This document shows, piece by piece, positions 1-10,729 of a stretch of DNA of 64,000 nucleotides. The stretch is taken from NCBI GenBank assembly GCA_907163345.1, contig CAJQUN010000333.1, positions 62,001-126,000 on the forward strand. The letters are read 5' to 3'. Source of the DNA: Haberlea rhodopensis. Its lineage: Eukaryota; Streptophyta; Magnoliopsida; Lamiales; Gesneriaceae. Numbering within the stretch: the first letter of the stretch is position 1; each line of letters begins with the position of its first letter. The notes beneath the pieces are model-generated. The model was not told the DNA's origin, did not search any database, and was given only the letters and a program-made list of their open reading frames with translations. A program made the position numbers and the translations under genes.

Positions 1-268
1 AAAATTGAAAAAGCCCGTGATTAAAGCTGAAATCATAAGAAGAAGCATCCCTCCAATTAACTGTGATGTCTGCTCCATTTTTGTACAGTAGCAAATATTA
101 GAAACACTTTCACACATTTACCCTTCTTATCACTCTACTCCAGTATTGTACGATAGAACTGGGTAACACGAGAAGTTGAGATGCTATGTCCCAAACAACA
201 AAGTCGGAGTTGGGTCGCTAATTAGGTGGTGGTGGTGGTCTTGGAGGAGGAGGGTCTGGTGGTGGTAG
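1..268. other. Flank left of the outer retrotransposon
   Basis: No gene is recognised. The stretch ends in a GGT/GGA-rich run (about 225-268) that reads as Pro/Thr-rich on the other strand, but no supported open frame continues through it. It is the site next to the 3' LTR end of the outer minus-strand element. A target duplication cannot be tested because the opposite LTR is truncated. Confidence 0.5.
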
Positions 269-955
269 TGTTGGAATCGAAGAGGGGGGTGAATGAGATT
301 CCTTGGCTACTTTAGCGTTTTAAAATGAGTTTGCAAAATAAAAGAGTTTGCGCTTACGGAAGGCTTAAGTCAATCGATAAATAAAAGAAATAAAGAAGTA
401 AACAAATAAATAAATGCGTAATGAAATAAAGCGATAAATGACAAGGATATTTGTTATAGAAGTTCGGCGATGAATCGCCTACGTCTCCTCTTCCCGGTTA
501 GATAACCTCCAACCGAGGTTCCACTAGAATGAAAAAGATCTTGGCCTTGAGGGCTCCAAGTTAGCCACAACACACTCTTCCCGAGTACACAAAGCTCTTC
601 ACGAGCACAATACTCTTCACGAGTACACAAAGCTCTTCACGAGCTACCGACACTCTTCACGAGTCTTCTTGGCCTTAAGGGCTCCAAGGATAGCCACAAC
701 ACATGCACCAACTTTACTTGTTGATGACTTTACAATTTCCAACTTGCTTTGGTGTTGGAGGACCTTACAATAACTCAACACACACCTTCACGGTGTACAA
801 ACACGAAGAAAACAAGACTTTATCAAAATAAAAGAATTACAAGCTCCAATACAACAATGTATAGAGATTGGAAAGCTATTTGAAATTTGAATTGGCAAAG
901 CTTTGATGAAGTTTGTAGGCTTGTTTCTCGTCTTCAAAATGCTCCAAAACATCCA

Positions 956-963
956 TATTTATA
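956..963 (-). promoter_or_regulatory. TATA box of the outer 3' LTR
   Basis: Reads TATAAATA on the minus strand in the context ctacactataaatatgg. The three inner LTRs have the same context, which marks the U3/R boundary region. Confidence 0.65.
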
Positions 964-1026
964 GTGTAGAAGTCCCCCAAGGCTCCTACTAGCCGTTGCT
1001 ACACATAAAGCTTGAATCACGCGTGC

Positions 1027-1302
1027 ATCGCCTCGGCCATCGCCTCGGGCGATCTCCATCGCCACGTTCTAACGTTCAAATCTGGCCCAGATCGCCTTAG
1101 GCGATGTCCCCATCGCCTCGGGCGATCGCCCTTTGAAAAAATGTCGTAGGAACTGTTCTGGATCGCCTGGGGCGACCATGCCATCGCCTGGGGCAATCTG
1201 GATCGCCTGGCGCGCAGCGTGCCATCGCCTGGTTTGATGGTGCGCGCAGCGTGCACGCATGGCTCGGATCGCCTGAGGTGATGGCCCGGATCGCCTGAGG
1301 TG
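1027..1302. repeat. GATCGCC/GGCGATC near-palindrome array in the outer LTR
   Basis: Dense short inverted motifs such as ATCGCCTCGGGCGATC and GATCGCCTGGGGCGAC form a GC-rich island in an AT-rich surrounding. It lies upstream of the LTR TATA box on the minus strand, the same relative place as in the inner LTRs. Confidence 0.85.
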
Positions 1303-1779
1303 ATCTGCCAGATTCCAACACTCTCAAACTTTGCACTATTCGACCATCTTAAGCTCATTTCTGGGAAAAGTGGTAAACATGAAAGTTGTAGCTCTCCTCT
1401 TATCTAGGTGTGGACAAAATTTCATTGCATTTCATTAAGGTATAAAGAAGTTATGCCCAAAATGCTACAGCCGCTCAAACCTTGCTACAATATGCACTTG
1501 CTATGACTTCCATGCCATTTTTCTCTAGGATGCAATCCGAATTGGACTGAGATGTTTGAATATGAAATCTAGAATATTGAGTTGTCTTTCCAACCTCTTT
1601 GGATTCACATTATTCGGAGCATCGAGCCAAGAGATATAATCAAAACATTGCACTGCGCTCCAAGTGGCTTCTATACGAATTTGCCCACTAACGAACCATT
1701 GGTTCGTGGGTCTTCATCCCATCATAAGATATTGTTCCAACATCATTCCACACATGTTGAACACTTAGTTTGGTTGTTC

Positions 1780-1784
1780 ATAGA
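1780..1784. repeat. Target-site duplication ATAGA, left
   Basis: The five bases ATAGA lie directly before the first inner LTR and are repeated directly after the third LTR (10725-10729). They duplicate the sequence of the interrupted outer LTR, which fits a single integration event for the outer ends of the dimer. Confidence 0.85.
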
Positions 1785-1961
1785 TATTGAGCCTTAAACG
1801 CATGGTTGCGTTTAATGCGTTAAATTATCCCCGGTCAATCTTTGAGTTTTGATGATCAACAAAACTTGTGTTTGTTATACTAATGCATCTACTTAGTGTG
1901 CAGATTAAGTGATGAAAAGTGGAATGGAATGAAGAAATTCAAGTGTGCATATTCTGGCTTG

Positions 1962-2404
1962 GATCGCCCCAGGCGATGGTGATCATCGCCCCAGGCGATG
2001 GGTGTCAGGAGGGGCATCGCCACGCACATCGACAGAAGCGATGGCCAGGCGAGCATGCGAGGAAGATCGCCCCAGGAGATGGTGACCAACGCCTGAGGCG
2101 ATGGCAGCCACAAGGACTTCGCCCCCGCACATCGACTGAAGCGACGCCGAGGCATGGCGCGGGCATGCGCGCAGGGAGATCGCCCGAGGCGATGGGCTGA
2201 ACGCCCGAGGCGATGGCACGAACGCCTGAGGCGATCTGGAGTTCGTTTGAGGCGATGCAAGATTTGAAGGAGCTGAGGCTACGACCTTGATTTTTGCTCT
2301 GGATCGCCTGAGGCGATCCATCGATCGCCTGAGGCGATGCGTGATTTTTGGTGACCGTTGGGGCGCGGCGATGGTGATCGCCTGAGGCGATGTCCGAGGC
2401 GATC
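1962..2404. repeat. GATCGCC/GGCGATC near-palindrome array, LTR 1
   Basis: Roughly twenty motifs of the type GATCGCC-(N)3-GGCGATC, or half-sites ending in GGCGATG, are packed into about 440 bp directly upstream of the LTR TATA box. It is GC- and CpG-rich. Both strands show long spurious open frames here, caused by the repeat. Confidence 0.9.
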
Positions 2405-2466
2405 TTGGAGTGATTTCAGCCTTATGAGTAGCAACGGCTAGTAGGAGCCTTGGAGGCCTTCTACAC

Positions 2467-2474
2467 TATAAATA
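2467..2474 (+). promoter_or_regulatory. LTR 1 TATA box
   Basis: TATAAATA, directly downstream of the palindrome array and conserved in all LTR copies. It is the likely start region of the element RNA. Confidence 0.7.
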
Positions 2475-2773
2475 TGGATGCTTGGGAGCATTTTGAAGCT
2501 AAGGAACAAGCCTACAACTTATACAAAAGTCTTGATTATTATTATTTGAATTTATATTACAATCTCCATACATTGTTGTTGTATTGGAGTTTGTGATTCT
2601 CTTCTTTGTTAGAGCTTGTGTTTCTTCGTGTGAGTACACCGTGAAGGTGTTTGTTGGTTTAATTCATTGTAAAGGTCCTCCAACACCAAAGCAAGTTGGA
2701 AAATTGTAAAGTCATCAACAAGTCTTGTTGGTGCAAGTGTGTGGCTATCCTTGGAGCCCTTAAGGCCAAGAAG

Positions 2774-2900
2774 ACTCGTGAAGAGTGTTGGTAGCTCGGG
2801 AAGAGCTTTGTATACTCGGGAAGAGTATTGTGCTCGGGAAGAGCTTGTGTACTCGGGAAGAGTAGTGTGCTCGGGAAGAGCGTTGTAACTCGGGAAGAGT
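2774..2900 (+). repeat. CTCGGGAAGAG tandem units, LTR 1
   Basis: Seven units of 18-20 bp, each starting CTCG(G/T)GAAGAG, lie downstream of the TATA box in the presumed R/U5 part. LTR 2 (6538-6655) and LTR 3 (10303-10430) have the same block; the outer LTR has a CTCTTCACGAG version on the other strand. Confidence 0.85.
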
Positions 2901-3198
2901 TGTTGTGTGGCTAACTTGGAGCCCTCAAGGCCAAGATCATTTATTCTAGTGGAACCTCGGTTGGAGGTTATCTAACCGGGAAGAGGAGACGTAGGCGATT
3001 CATCGCCGAACTTCTATAACAAATCCTTTTGTTATTTATTGCTTTATTTTTCATTACGCATTTATTTATTTATTCTTTTTATTTATCGATTGACTAAAGG
3101 CTTCCGCAAGCGCAAAACTCTTTTATTTTTCAAACTCATTTTAAAAAGCTAAAGTAGCCAAGGAATCTCATTCACCCCCCCTCTTCGATTCCAACAAG

Positions 3199-3210
3199 TG
3201 GTATCAGAGC
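3199..3210 (+). other. Primer-binding site, unit 1
   Basis: TGGTATCAGAGC, complementary to the 3' end of plant initiator tRNA-Met, two bases after the LTR end. Confidence 0.85.
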
Positions 3211-3243
3211 CATTTGATTTTTGTTTTAAATCAAAATCTTTTT

Positions 3244-4890
3244 ATGGCTAATCTAGCAAATGAGTTTGCTCAAGGTCAATCGACGAATCGCCCTCCGCTT
3301 TTCACGGGTGATAACTACGGGTATTGGAAAAATAGAATTTCTCTATATATCCAATCCGTAGATTATGATCTATGGAAAATCATTGTGAAAGGTCCACATA
3401 CTCCTTTAAAGGATGTTGGGGGAATTAGTGTTCCCAAATAAATGGACGACTTCACAAAAGCGGATATGATGTTAATGTCTCAAAATGCTAAAGCAATTAA
3501 TATTTTGCATTGTGCTTTAGATATGAAGGAGTACAACCGGATTTCAATGTGCTCAACCGCTAAGGAGATATGGGACAAATTGAAAATTTGTCATGAAGGA
3601 ACCAACCAAGTGAAGGAGACAAAGATAGACCTCCTTCAACTCAAATATGAGACATTTGAGATGGATTCCGGAGAAGATGTGGATTCCATGTTTAGGAGGC
3701 TCACCCTTATCATAAATGACCTTGCCCAACTTGGAGAGAAGTACCCTCCAAAGCAAATATGGAGGAGAGCACTAAGGGCCTTACCTAAAGAATGGGATGC
3801 AAAGAGGACGGCCATCATCGAGTCCAACAAAGGGGAGAACGCATCTTATGATCTTGATGAGCTCCATGGCACCTTGGTGACCCATGAGCTTGAAGTTGCC
3901 ACAAGGAGAGAAGTGAAGGAGGAGGATAGATCCAAAAGAAATGGGATTGCCTTGTTTGGAAGGAAAGACCATTCCGATGATGAAGAAGATGATGATGATG
4001 AAGAGATGAGGTTGTTCACAAAGAAGTTCAAGAAGCTCTTCAACAAACATAGCAAGTCAAAGACCTCCAATGCTACCAAACAAGAATCCAAAAATGAGGT
4101 AACTTGTTACAATTGTCAAGAAAGAGGCCATTATGCTAACAAATGTCCTAGGAAGAAGAATGAGGACAAAGGGAAGAAGAAAGCGTTCATAGCCACATGG
4201 AGTGATAGCGACTCCGATGAAGAAGAAGCCAAAAATATTTGTCTAATGGCTCTTGGAGATGTAGATGAAGAGGATGATGATGAGGTACCATCTTATGATG
4301 AATTATTAGATGCTTATAATGAACTCATTGATTGTCTTGGTAAAACCAAGAAGAGCAACAAAGTGCTTAAACTAGACTTGGCTAAGAAGGAAGAAGAAAA
4401 TATTATTTTGAAAAACCAAGTGCTTGATTTAAAGACTTCTCTTGCCAAGTTTAGTGATAGTAGTTTAAAGATGAATGAATTGCTTGGCTTACAACGCTGT
4501 AGCTTTGACAACGCCGGGTTAGGCTACTCAAGCAAATCAAAATCCTTTTCTAGCTTGTTGGCCAAAGCAAAGCATGACTCTACTACTTGCAATTATTGTT
4601 GCAAAAATGGTCATACCAAGAACAAATGTAGATTTGCTAGAATCCAATATCAACCTAACAAAAGGTGGAAATGGATTCCAAAAGTGCCTAAGGAAGCTAA
4701 CCATCAAGGACCCAAAAATCAAATGGGTACCAAAGATCCTTCTATTATTAATTTGTCTTGTAGGGACAACCATGGATTGGAGGATGAAGGACCAAGCAAC
4801 TCAAAGGAGGAGTTTATTCTATTCACCACCATAGAAGAAACGAGAGGCGTTGGACCTATGACAAGAACTAACTCTTGTCATCAAGGGTAA
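3244..4890 (+). pseudogene. gag: gag of dimer unit 1, interrupted by an in-frame stop
   Basis: The capsid-type protein packages element RNA. The frame opens at MANLANEF (3244), stops at TAA 3439-3441, and reopens in the same frame at an adjacent ATG (3442), running to 4890. The N-terminal piece (66 aa) carries the FTGDNYGYWKNRI motif of the DUF4219-like region. The 482-aa remainder holds a UBN2-type capsid domain (about residues 1-150), an acidic Asp/Glu run, a CCHC knuckle CYNCQERGHYANKC (about residue 220), a coiled-coil-like Lys/Glu/Leu stretch, and a second CCHC motif CNYCCKNGHTKNKC (about residue 380). No protease follows. The outer element has a Glu codon where the stop lies, so the stop is a derived change or a bypassed site. 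Confidence 0.88.
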
Positions 4891-5559
4891 AATTTATTTG
4901 ATTCTTTTTTTAAAGAGCAATTCAAAAATTCATTGGCACAAATCAATTGTGATCAATAAATATTGAAGCTCAATATTCATTGGAGTAAAATGCATAACCC
5001 CGTAGCATAATTGTTAAGTTCATGATGTATGCTTATCTTTTTATAGTAAGTATCTTGATATGTCTTGCATTCAAATTTGAAAATACTATGTGAAAATGTG
5101 CAATAATTTGTTAAAATGCTTTGATATTTTTATTGTCTATTGGGCTTGAATGCATGAACATATGCACACATTGCAACTTTTAGAATTAATTGTTGAGTGC
5201 CTTAAACACATGGTTGTGATTCACCTCTATATGATTTAATCTTGTTTGATGAGGAACATGTGTAATTTGAAGCTATATGTCAACATATAAATTATGCCAT
5301 GTTTATTTGAATTTTATGCTTTTTGATTATCACAAAAAGGGGGAGAATTTTGTGATAAACTTGAACTTTAATACATGCATAGTTTAAGGGGGAGAGCTTA
5401 TGTATGCATGGTTTGAGGGGGAGAGTTATTTGTTTAAAGATTTACTTGATAACTTGTATGTTGTATGCAATTGTTAAGAGGGAGTTATTTTTACTCACAT
5501 TTCATGCATATTACTTATTCAAGTTTATCAAGTTTTGTGATCATCAAAAAGGGGGAGAT
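4891..5559 (+). other. Non-coding 3' part of unit 1 with reiterated polypurine tracts
   Basis: After gag there are about 670 bp with no pol frame. The tract GGGGGAG recurs at 5339-5345, 5388-5394, 5417-5423 and 5551-5557, with a degenerate AGAGGGAG near 5477. The last copy abuts the next LTR and is the probable plus-strand primer. Several PPT-like tracts upstream of the 3' LTR are a known Sirevirus trait. Confidence 0.8.
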
Positions 5560-6950
5560 TGTTGAGCCTTAAACGCATGGTTGCGTTTAATGCGTTAAAT
5601 TATCCCCGGTCAATCTTTGAGTTTTGATGATCAACAAAACTTGTGTTTGTTATACTAATGCATCTACTTAGTGTGCAGATTAAGTGATGAAAAGTGGAAT
5701 GGAATGAAGAAATTCAAGTGTGCATATTCTGGCTTGGATCGCCCCAGGCGATGGTGATCATCGCCCCAGGCGATGGGTGTCAGGAGGGGCATCGCCACGC
5801 ACATCGACAGAAGCGATGGCCAGGCGAGCATGCGAGGAAGATCGCCCCAGGAGATGGTGACCAACGCCTGAGGCGATGGCAGCCACAAGGACTTCGCCCC
5901 CGCACATCGACTGAAGCGACGCCGAGGCATGGCGCGGGCATGCGCGCAAGGAGATCGCCCGAGGCGATGGCACGAACGCCTGAGGCGATATGGAGTTCGT
6001 TTGAGGCGATGCAAGATTTGAAGGAGCTGAGGCTACGGCCTTGATTTTTGCTCTGGATCGCCTGAGGCGATCCAGCGATCGCCTGAGGCGATGCATGATT
6101 TTTGGTGACCGTTGGGGCGGGGCGATGGTGATCGCCTGAGGCGATGTCCGAGGCGATCTTGGAGTGATTTCATCCTTATGAGTAGCAACGGCTAGTAGGA
6201 GCCTTTGAGGCCTTCTACACTATAAATATGGATGCTTGGGAGCATTTTGAAGCTAAGGAACAAGCCTACAACTTATACAAAAGTCTTGATTATTATTATT
6301 TGAATTTATATTACAATCTCCATACATTGTTGTTGTATTAGAGTTTGTGATTCTCTTCTTTGTTAGAGCTTGTGTTTCTTCGTGTGAGTACACCGTGAAG
6401 GTGTTTGTTGGTTTAATTCATTGTAAAGGTCCTCCAACACCAAAGCAAGTTGGAAAATTGTAAAGCCATCATCAAGTCTTGTTGGTGCAAGTGTGTGGCT
6501 ATCCTTGGAGCCCTTAAGGCCAAGAAGACTCGTGAAGAGTGTTGGTAGCTCGGGAAGAGCTTTGTATACTCGGGAAGAGTATTGTGCTCGGGAAGAGCTT
6601 GTGTACTCGGGAAGAGTAGTGTGCTCGGGAAGAGCGTTGTAACTCGGGAAGAGTTGTTGTGTGGCTAACTTGGAGCCCTCATGGCCAAGATCATTTATTC
6701 TAGTGGAACCTCGGTTGGAGGTTATCTAACCGGGAAGAGGAGACGTAGGCGATTCATCGCCGAACTTCTATAACAAATCCTTTTGTTATTTATTGCTTTA
6801 TTTTTCATTACGCATTTATTTATTTATTCTTTTTATTTATCGATTGACTAAAGGCTTCCGCAAGCGCAAAACTCTTTTATTTTTCAAACTCATTTTAAAA
6901 AGCCAAAGTAGCCAAGGAATCTCATTCACCCCCCCTCTTCGATTCCAACA
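5560..6950 (+). repeat. Inner LTR 2, shared middle LTR (1391 bp)
   Basis: Runs from TGTTGAGCC to TTCCAACA. It is 21 bp shorter than LTR 1 because it lacks the unit gatgggctgaacgcccgag present near 2190 and 9720. It has a TATA box at 6221-6228 and the palindrome array at 5738-6158. It also carries several substitutions found in neither LTR 1 nor LTR 3, mostly in its right half. Confidence 0.9.
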
Positions 6951-6952
6951 AG

Positions 6953-6964
6953 TGGTATCAGAGC
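6953..6964 (+). other. Primer-binding site, unit 2
   Basis: TGGTATCAGAGC, identical in sequence and spacing to that of unit 1. Confidence 0.85.
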
Positions 6965-6997
6965 CATTTGATTTTTGTTTTAAATCAAAATCTTTTT

Positions 6998-8644
6998 ATG
7001 GCTAATCTAGCAAATGAGTTTGCTCAAGGTCAATCGACGAATCGCCCTCCGCTTTTCACGGGTGATAACTACGGGTATTGGAAAAATAGAATTTCTCTAT
7101 ATATCCAATCCGTAGATTCTGATCTATGGAAAATCATTGTGAAAGGTCCACATACTCCTTTAAAGGATGTTGGGGGAATTAGTGTTCCCAAATAAATGGA
7201 CGACTTCACAAAAGCGGATATGATGTTAATATCTCAAAATGCTAAAGCAATTAATATTTTGCATTGTGCTTTAGATATGAAGGAGTACAACCGGATTTCA
7301 ATGTGCTCAACCGCTAAGGAGATATGGGACAAATTGAAAATTTGTCATGAAGGAACCAACCAAGTGAAGGAGACAAAGATAGACCTCCTTCAACTCAAAT
7401 ATGAGACATTTGAGATGGATTCCGGAGAAGATGTGGATTCCATGTTTAGGAGGCTCACCCTTATCATAAATGACCTTGCCCAACTTGGAGAGAAGTACCC
7501 TCCAAAGCAAATATGGAGGAGAGCACTAAGGGCCTTACCTAAAGAATGGGATGCAAAGAGGACGGCCATCATCGAGTCCAACAAAGGGGAGAACGCATCT
7601 TATGATCTTGATGAGCTCCATGGCACCTTGGTGACCCATGAGCTTGAAGTTGCCACAAGGAGAGAAGTGAAGGAGGAGGATAGATCCAAAAGAAATGTGA
7701 TTGCCTTGTTTGGAAGGAAAGACCATTCCGATGATGAAGAAGATGATGATGATGAAGAGATGAGGTTGTTCACAAAGAAGTTCAAGAAGCTCTTCAACAA
7801 ACATAGCAAGTCAAAGACCTCCAATGCTACCAAACAAGAATCCAAAAATGATGTAACTTGTTACAATTGTCAAGAAAGAGGCCATTATGCTAACAAATGT
7901 CCTAGGAAGAAGAATGAGGACAAAGGGAAGAAGAAAGCGTTCATAGCCACATGGAGTGATAGTGACTCCGATGAAGAAGAAGCCAAAAATATTTTTCTAA
8001 TGGCTCTTGGAGATGTAGATGAAGAGGATGATGATGAGGTACCATCTTATGATGAATTATTAGATGCTTATAATGAACTCATTGATTGTCTTGGTAAAAC
8101 CAAGAAGAGCAACAAAGTACTTAAACTAGACTTGGCTAAGAAGGAAGAAGAAAATATTATTTTGAAAAACCAAGTGCTTGATTTAAAGACTTCTCTTGCC
8201 AAGTTTAGTGATAGTAGTTTAAAGATGAATGAATTGCTTGGCTTACAACGCTGTAGCTTTGACAAAGCCGGGTTAGGCTACTCAAGCAAATCAAAATCCT
8301 TTTCTAGCTTGTTGGCCAAAGCAAAGCATGACTCTACTACTTGCAATTATTGTTGCAAAAATGGTCATACCAAGAACAAATGTAGATTTGCTAGAGTCCA
8401 ATATCAACCTAACAAAAGGTGGAAATGGATTCCAAAAGTGCCTAAGGAAGCTAACCATCAAGGACCCAAAAATCAAATGGGTACCAAAGATCCTTCTATT
8501 ATTAATTTGTCTTGTAGGGACCACCATGGATTGGAGGATGAAGGACCAAGCAACTCAAAGGAGGAGTTTATTCTATTCACCACCATAGAAGAAACGAGAG
8601 GCGTTGGACCTATGACAAGAACTAACTCTTGTCATCAAGGGTAA
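6998..8644 (+). pseudogene. gag: gag of dimer unit 2, interrupted by the same in-frame stop
   Basis: Same architecture as the first copy: N-terminal piece 6998-7195 ending in TAA, then 7196-8644 with the UBN2-type domain, an acidic run and two CCHC knuckles. It differs from unit 1 by single substitutions, for example Tyr to Ser before DLWKI, Gly to Val in RN(G/V)IALF, Cys to Phe in KNI(C/F)LMAL and Asn to Lys in FD(N/K)AGLG. There is no frameshift. That both copies keep the long frame and share the stop shows descent from one stop-bearing parent and little time for decay. Confidence 0.88.
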
Positions 8645-9313
8645 AATTTATTTGATTCTTTTTTTAAAGAGCAATTCAAAAATTCATTGGCACAAATCAA
8701 TTGTGATCAATAAATATTGAAGCTCAATATTCATTGGAGTAAAATGCATAACCCCTTAGCATAATTGTTAAGTGCATGATGTATGCTTATCTTTTTATAG
8801 TAAGTATCTTGATATGTCTTGCATTCAAATTTGAAAATACTATGTGAAAATGTGCAATAATTTGTTAAAATGCTTTGATATTTTTATTGTCTATTGGGCT
8901 TGAATGCATGAACATATGCACACATTGCAACTTTTAGAATTAATTGTTGAGTGCCTTAAACACATGGTTGTGATTCACCTCTATATGATTTAATCTTGTT
9001 TGATGAGGAACATGTGTAATTTGAAGCTATATGTCAACATATAAATTATGCCATGTTTATTTGAATTTTATGCTTTTTGATTATCACAAAAAGGGGGAGA
9101 ATTTTGTGATAAACTTGAACTTTAATACATGCATAGTTTAAGGGGGAGAGCTTATGTATGCATGGTTTGAGGGGGAGAGTTATTTGTTTAAAGATTTACT
9201 TGATAACTTGTATGTTGTATGCAATTGTTAAGGGGGAGTTATTTTTACTCACATTTCATGCATATTACTTATTCAAGTTTATCAAGTTTTGTGATCATCA
9301 AAAAGGGGGAGAT
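8645..9313 (+). other. Non-coding 3' part of unit 2 with polypurine tracts
   Basis: Nearly identical to 4891-5559. It ends with aaaaagggggagat directly before LTR 3, and the internal tract that is AGAGGGAG in unit 1 reads AGGGGGAG here. Confidence 0.8.
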
Positions 9314-10724
9314 TGTTGAACCTTAAACGCATGGTTGCGTTTAATGCGTTAAATTATCCCCGGTCAATCTTTGAGTTTTGATGATCAACAAAACTTGTGT
9401 TTGTTATACTAATGCATCTACTTAGTGTGCAGATTAAGTGATGAAAAGTGGAATGGAATGAAGAAATTCAAGTGTGCATATTCTGGCTTGGATCGCCCCA
9501 GGCGATGGTGATCATCGCCCCAGGCGATGGGTGTCAGGAGGGGCATCGCCACGCACATCGACAGAAGCGATGGCCAGGCGAGCATGCGAGGAAGATCACC
9601 CCAGGCGATGGTGACCAACGCCTGAGGCGATGGCAGCCACAAGGACTTCGCCCCCGCACATCGACTGAAGCGACGCCGAGGCATGGCGCGGGCATGCGCG
9701 CAGGGAGATCGCCCGAGGCGATGGGCTGAACGCCCGAGGCGATGGCACGAACGCCTGAGGCGATCTGGAGTTCGTTTGAGGCGATGCAAGATTTGAAGGA
9801 GCTGAGGCTACGGCCTTGATTTTTGCTCTGGATCGCCTGAGGCGATCCAGCGATCGCCTGAGGCGATGCGTGATTTTTGGTGACCGTTGGGGCGCGGCGA
9901 TGGTGATCGCCTGAGGCGATGTCCGAGGCGATCTTGGAGTGATTTCAGCCTTATGAGTAGCAACGGCTAGTAGGAGCCTTGGAGGCCTTCTACACTATAA
10001 ATATGGATGCTTGGGAGCATTTTGAAGCTAAGGAACAAGCCTACAACTTATACAAAAGTCTTGATTATTATTATTTGAATTTATATTACAATCTCCATAC
10101 ATTGTTGTTGTATTGGAGTTTGTGATTCTCTTCTTTGTTAGAGCTTGTGTTTCTTCGTGTGAGTACACCGTGAAGGTGTTTGTTGGTTTAATTCATTGTA
10201 AAGGTCCTCCAACACCAAAGCAAGTTGGAAAATTATAAAGTCATCATCAAGTCTTGTTGGTGCAAGTGTGTGGCTATCCTTGGAGCCCTTAAGGCCAAGA
10301 AGACTCGTGAAGAGTGTTGGTAGCTCGGGAAGAGCTTTGTATACTCGGGAAGAGTATTGTGCTCGGGAAGAGCTTGTGTACTCGGGAAGAGTAGTGTGCT
10401 CGGGAAGAGCGTTGTAACTCGGGAAGAGTTGTTGTGTGGCTAACTTGGAGCCCTCAAGGCCAAGATCATTTATTCTAGTGGAACCTCGGTTGGAGGTTAT
10501 CTAACCGGGAAGAGGAGACGTAGGCGATTCATCGCCGAACTTCTATAACAAATCCTTTTGTTATTTATTGCTTTATTTTTCATTACGCATTTATTTATTT
10601 ATTCTTTTTATTTATCGATTGACTAAAGGCTTCCGCAAGCGCAAAACTCTTTTATTTTTCAAACTCATTTTAAAAAGCTAAAGTAGCCAAAGAATCTCAT
10701 TCACCCCCCTCTTCGATTCCAACA
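9314..10724 (+). repeat. Inner LTR 3 (1411 bp)
   Basis: Runs from TGTTGAACC to TTCCAACA. Palindrome array 9491-9933, TATA box 9996-10003, CTCGGGAAGAG units 10303-10430. It keeps the 21-bp unit missing from LTR 2. Confidence 0.9.
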
Positions 10725-10729
10725 ATAGA
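10725..10729. repeat. Target-site duplication ATAGA, right
   Basis: Matches 1780-1784. After it the interrupted outer LTR resumes. Confidence 0.85.

Larger units (their letters stand above)
269..1779 (-). repeat. 3' LTR of the outer element, distal part
   Basis: This is the downstream part of the minus-strand 3' LTR. It ends with the reverse complement of CGATTCCAACA at 269, the same end as the inner LTRs. It contains a TATA-like box (TATTTATA on the plus strand, 956-963), a GC-rich array of GATCGCC/GGCGATC near-palindromes (about 1027-1302), and CTCTTCACGAG/CTCTTCCCGAG repeats (573-666). The stretch from about 1303 to 1779 matches none of these arrays but continues the LTR. The sequence has diverged clearly from the inner LTRs, so this is a different family member. 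Confidence 0.8.
1785..3196 (+). repeat. Inner LTR 1 (1412 bp)
   Basis: Begins TATTGAGCC, so the canonical TG has become TA, and ends TTCCAACA. It holds a GATCGCC palindrome array (1962-2404), a TATA box (2467-2474) and seven CTCGGGAAGAG-type units (2774-2900). Confidence 0.9.
1785..10724 (+). mobile_element. Tandem dimer of a gag-only Copia LTR element (LTR-gag-LTR-gag-LTR)
   Basis: Three LTRs (1785-3196, 5560-6950, 9314-10724) alternate with two internal domains of 2363 bp each (3197-5559 and 6951-9313). Each internal domain begins with agTGGTATCAGAGC (tRNA-Met primer site) and ends with aaaaagggggagat directly before the next LTR. Only the outermost ends carry the ATAGA target duplication. 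The two units are nearly identical; eye comparison finds about eight amino-acid changes over roughly 550 gag codons. Unequal recombination between LTRs after insertion, or reverse transcription of a tandem template, would give this layout. The element cannot encode its own integrase or reverse transcriptase. Confidence 0.92.

Noticed and set aside
1889..2321. Overlapping frames of 93-123 codons on both strands in the LTR arrays (also 5664-6096, 9418-9789 and 1017-1358)
   Set aside because: They follow the GATCGCC repeat, exist on both strands at once, and lie upstream of the LTR TATA box. They are by-products of palindromic GC-rich DNA.
1785..3196. CRISPR-like array from the repeated CTCGGGAAGAG units
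   Set aside because: Units are 18-20 bp without unique spacers and lie in an LTR of a plant retrotransposon.
3553..4773. Antisense frames within gag, such as the Ser-rich 3846-4091, repeated in unit 2
   Set aside because: They mirror the acidic and lysine-rich codons of gag in another frame and have no motif of their own.
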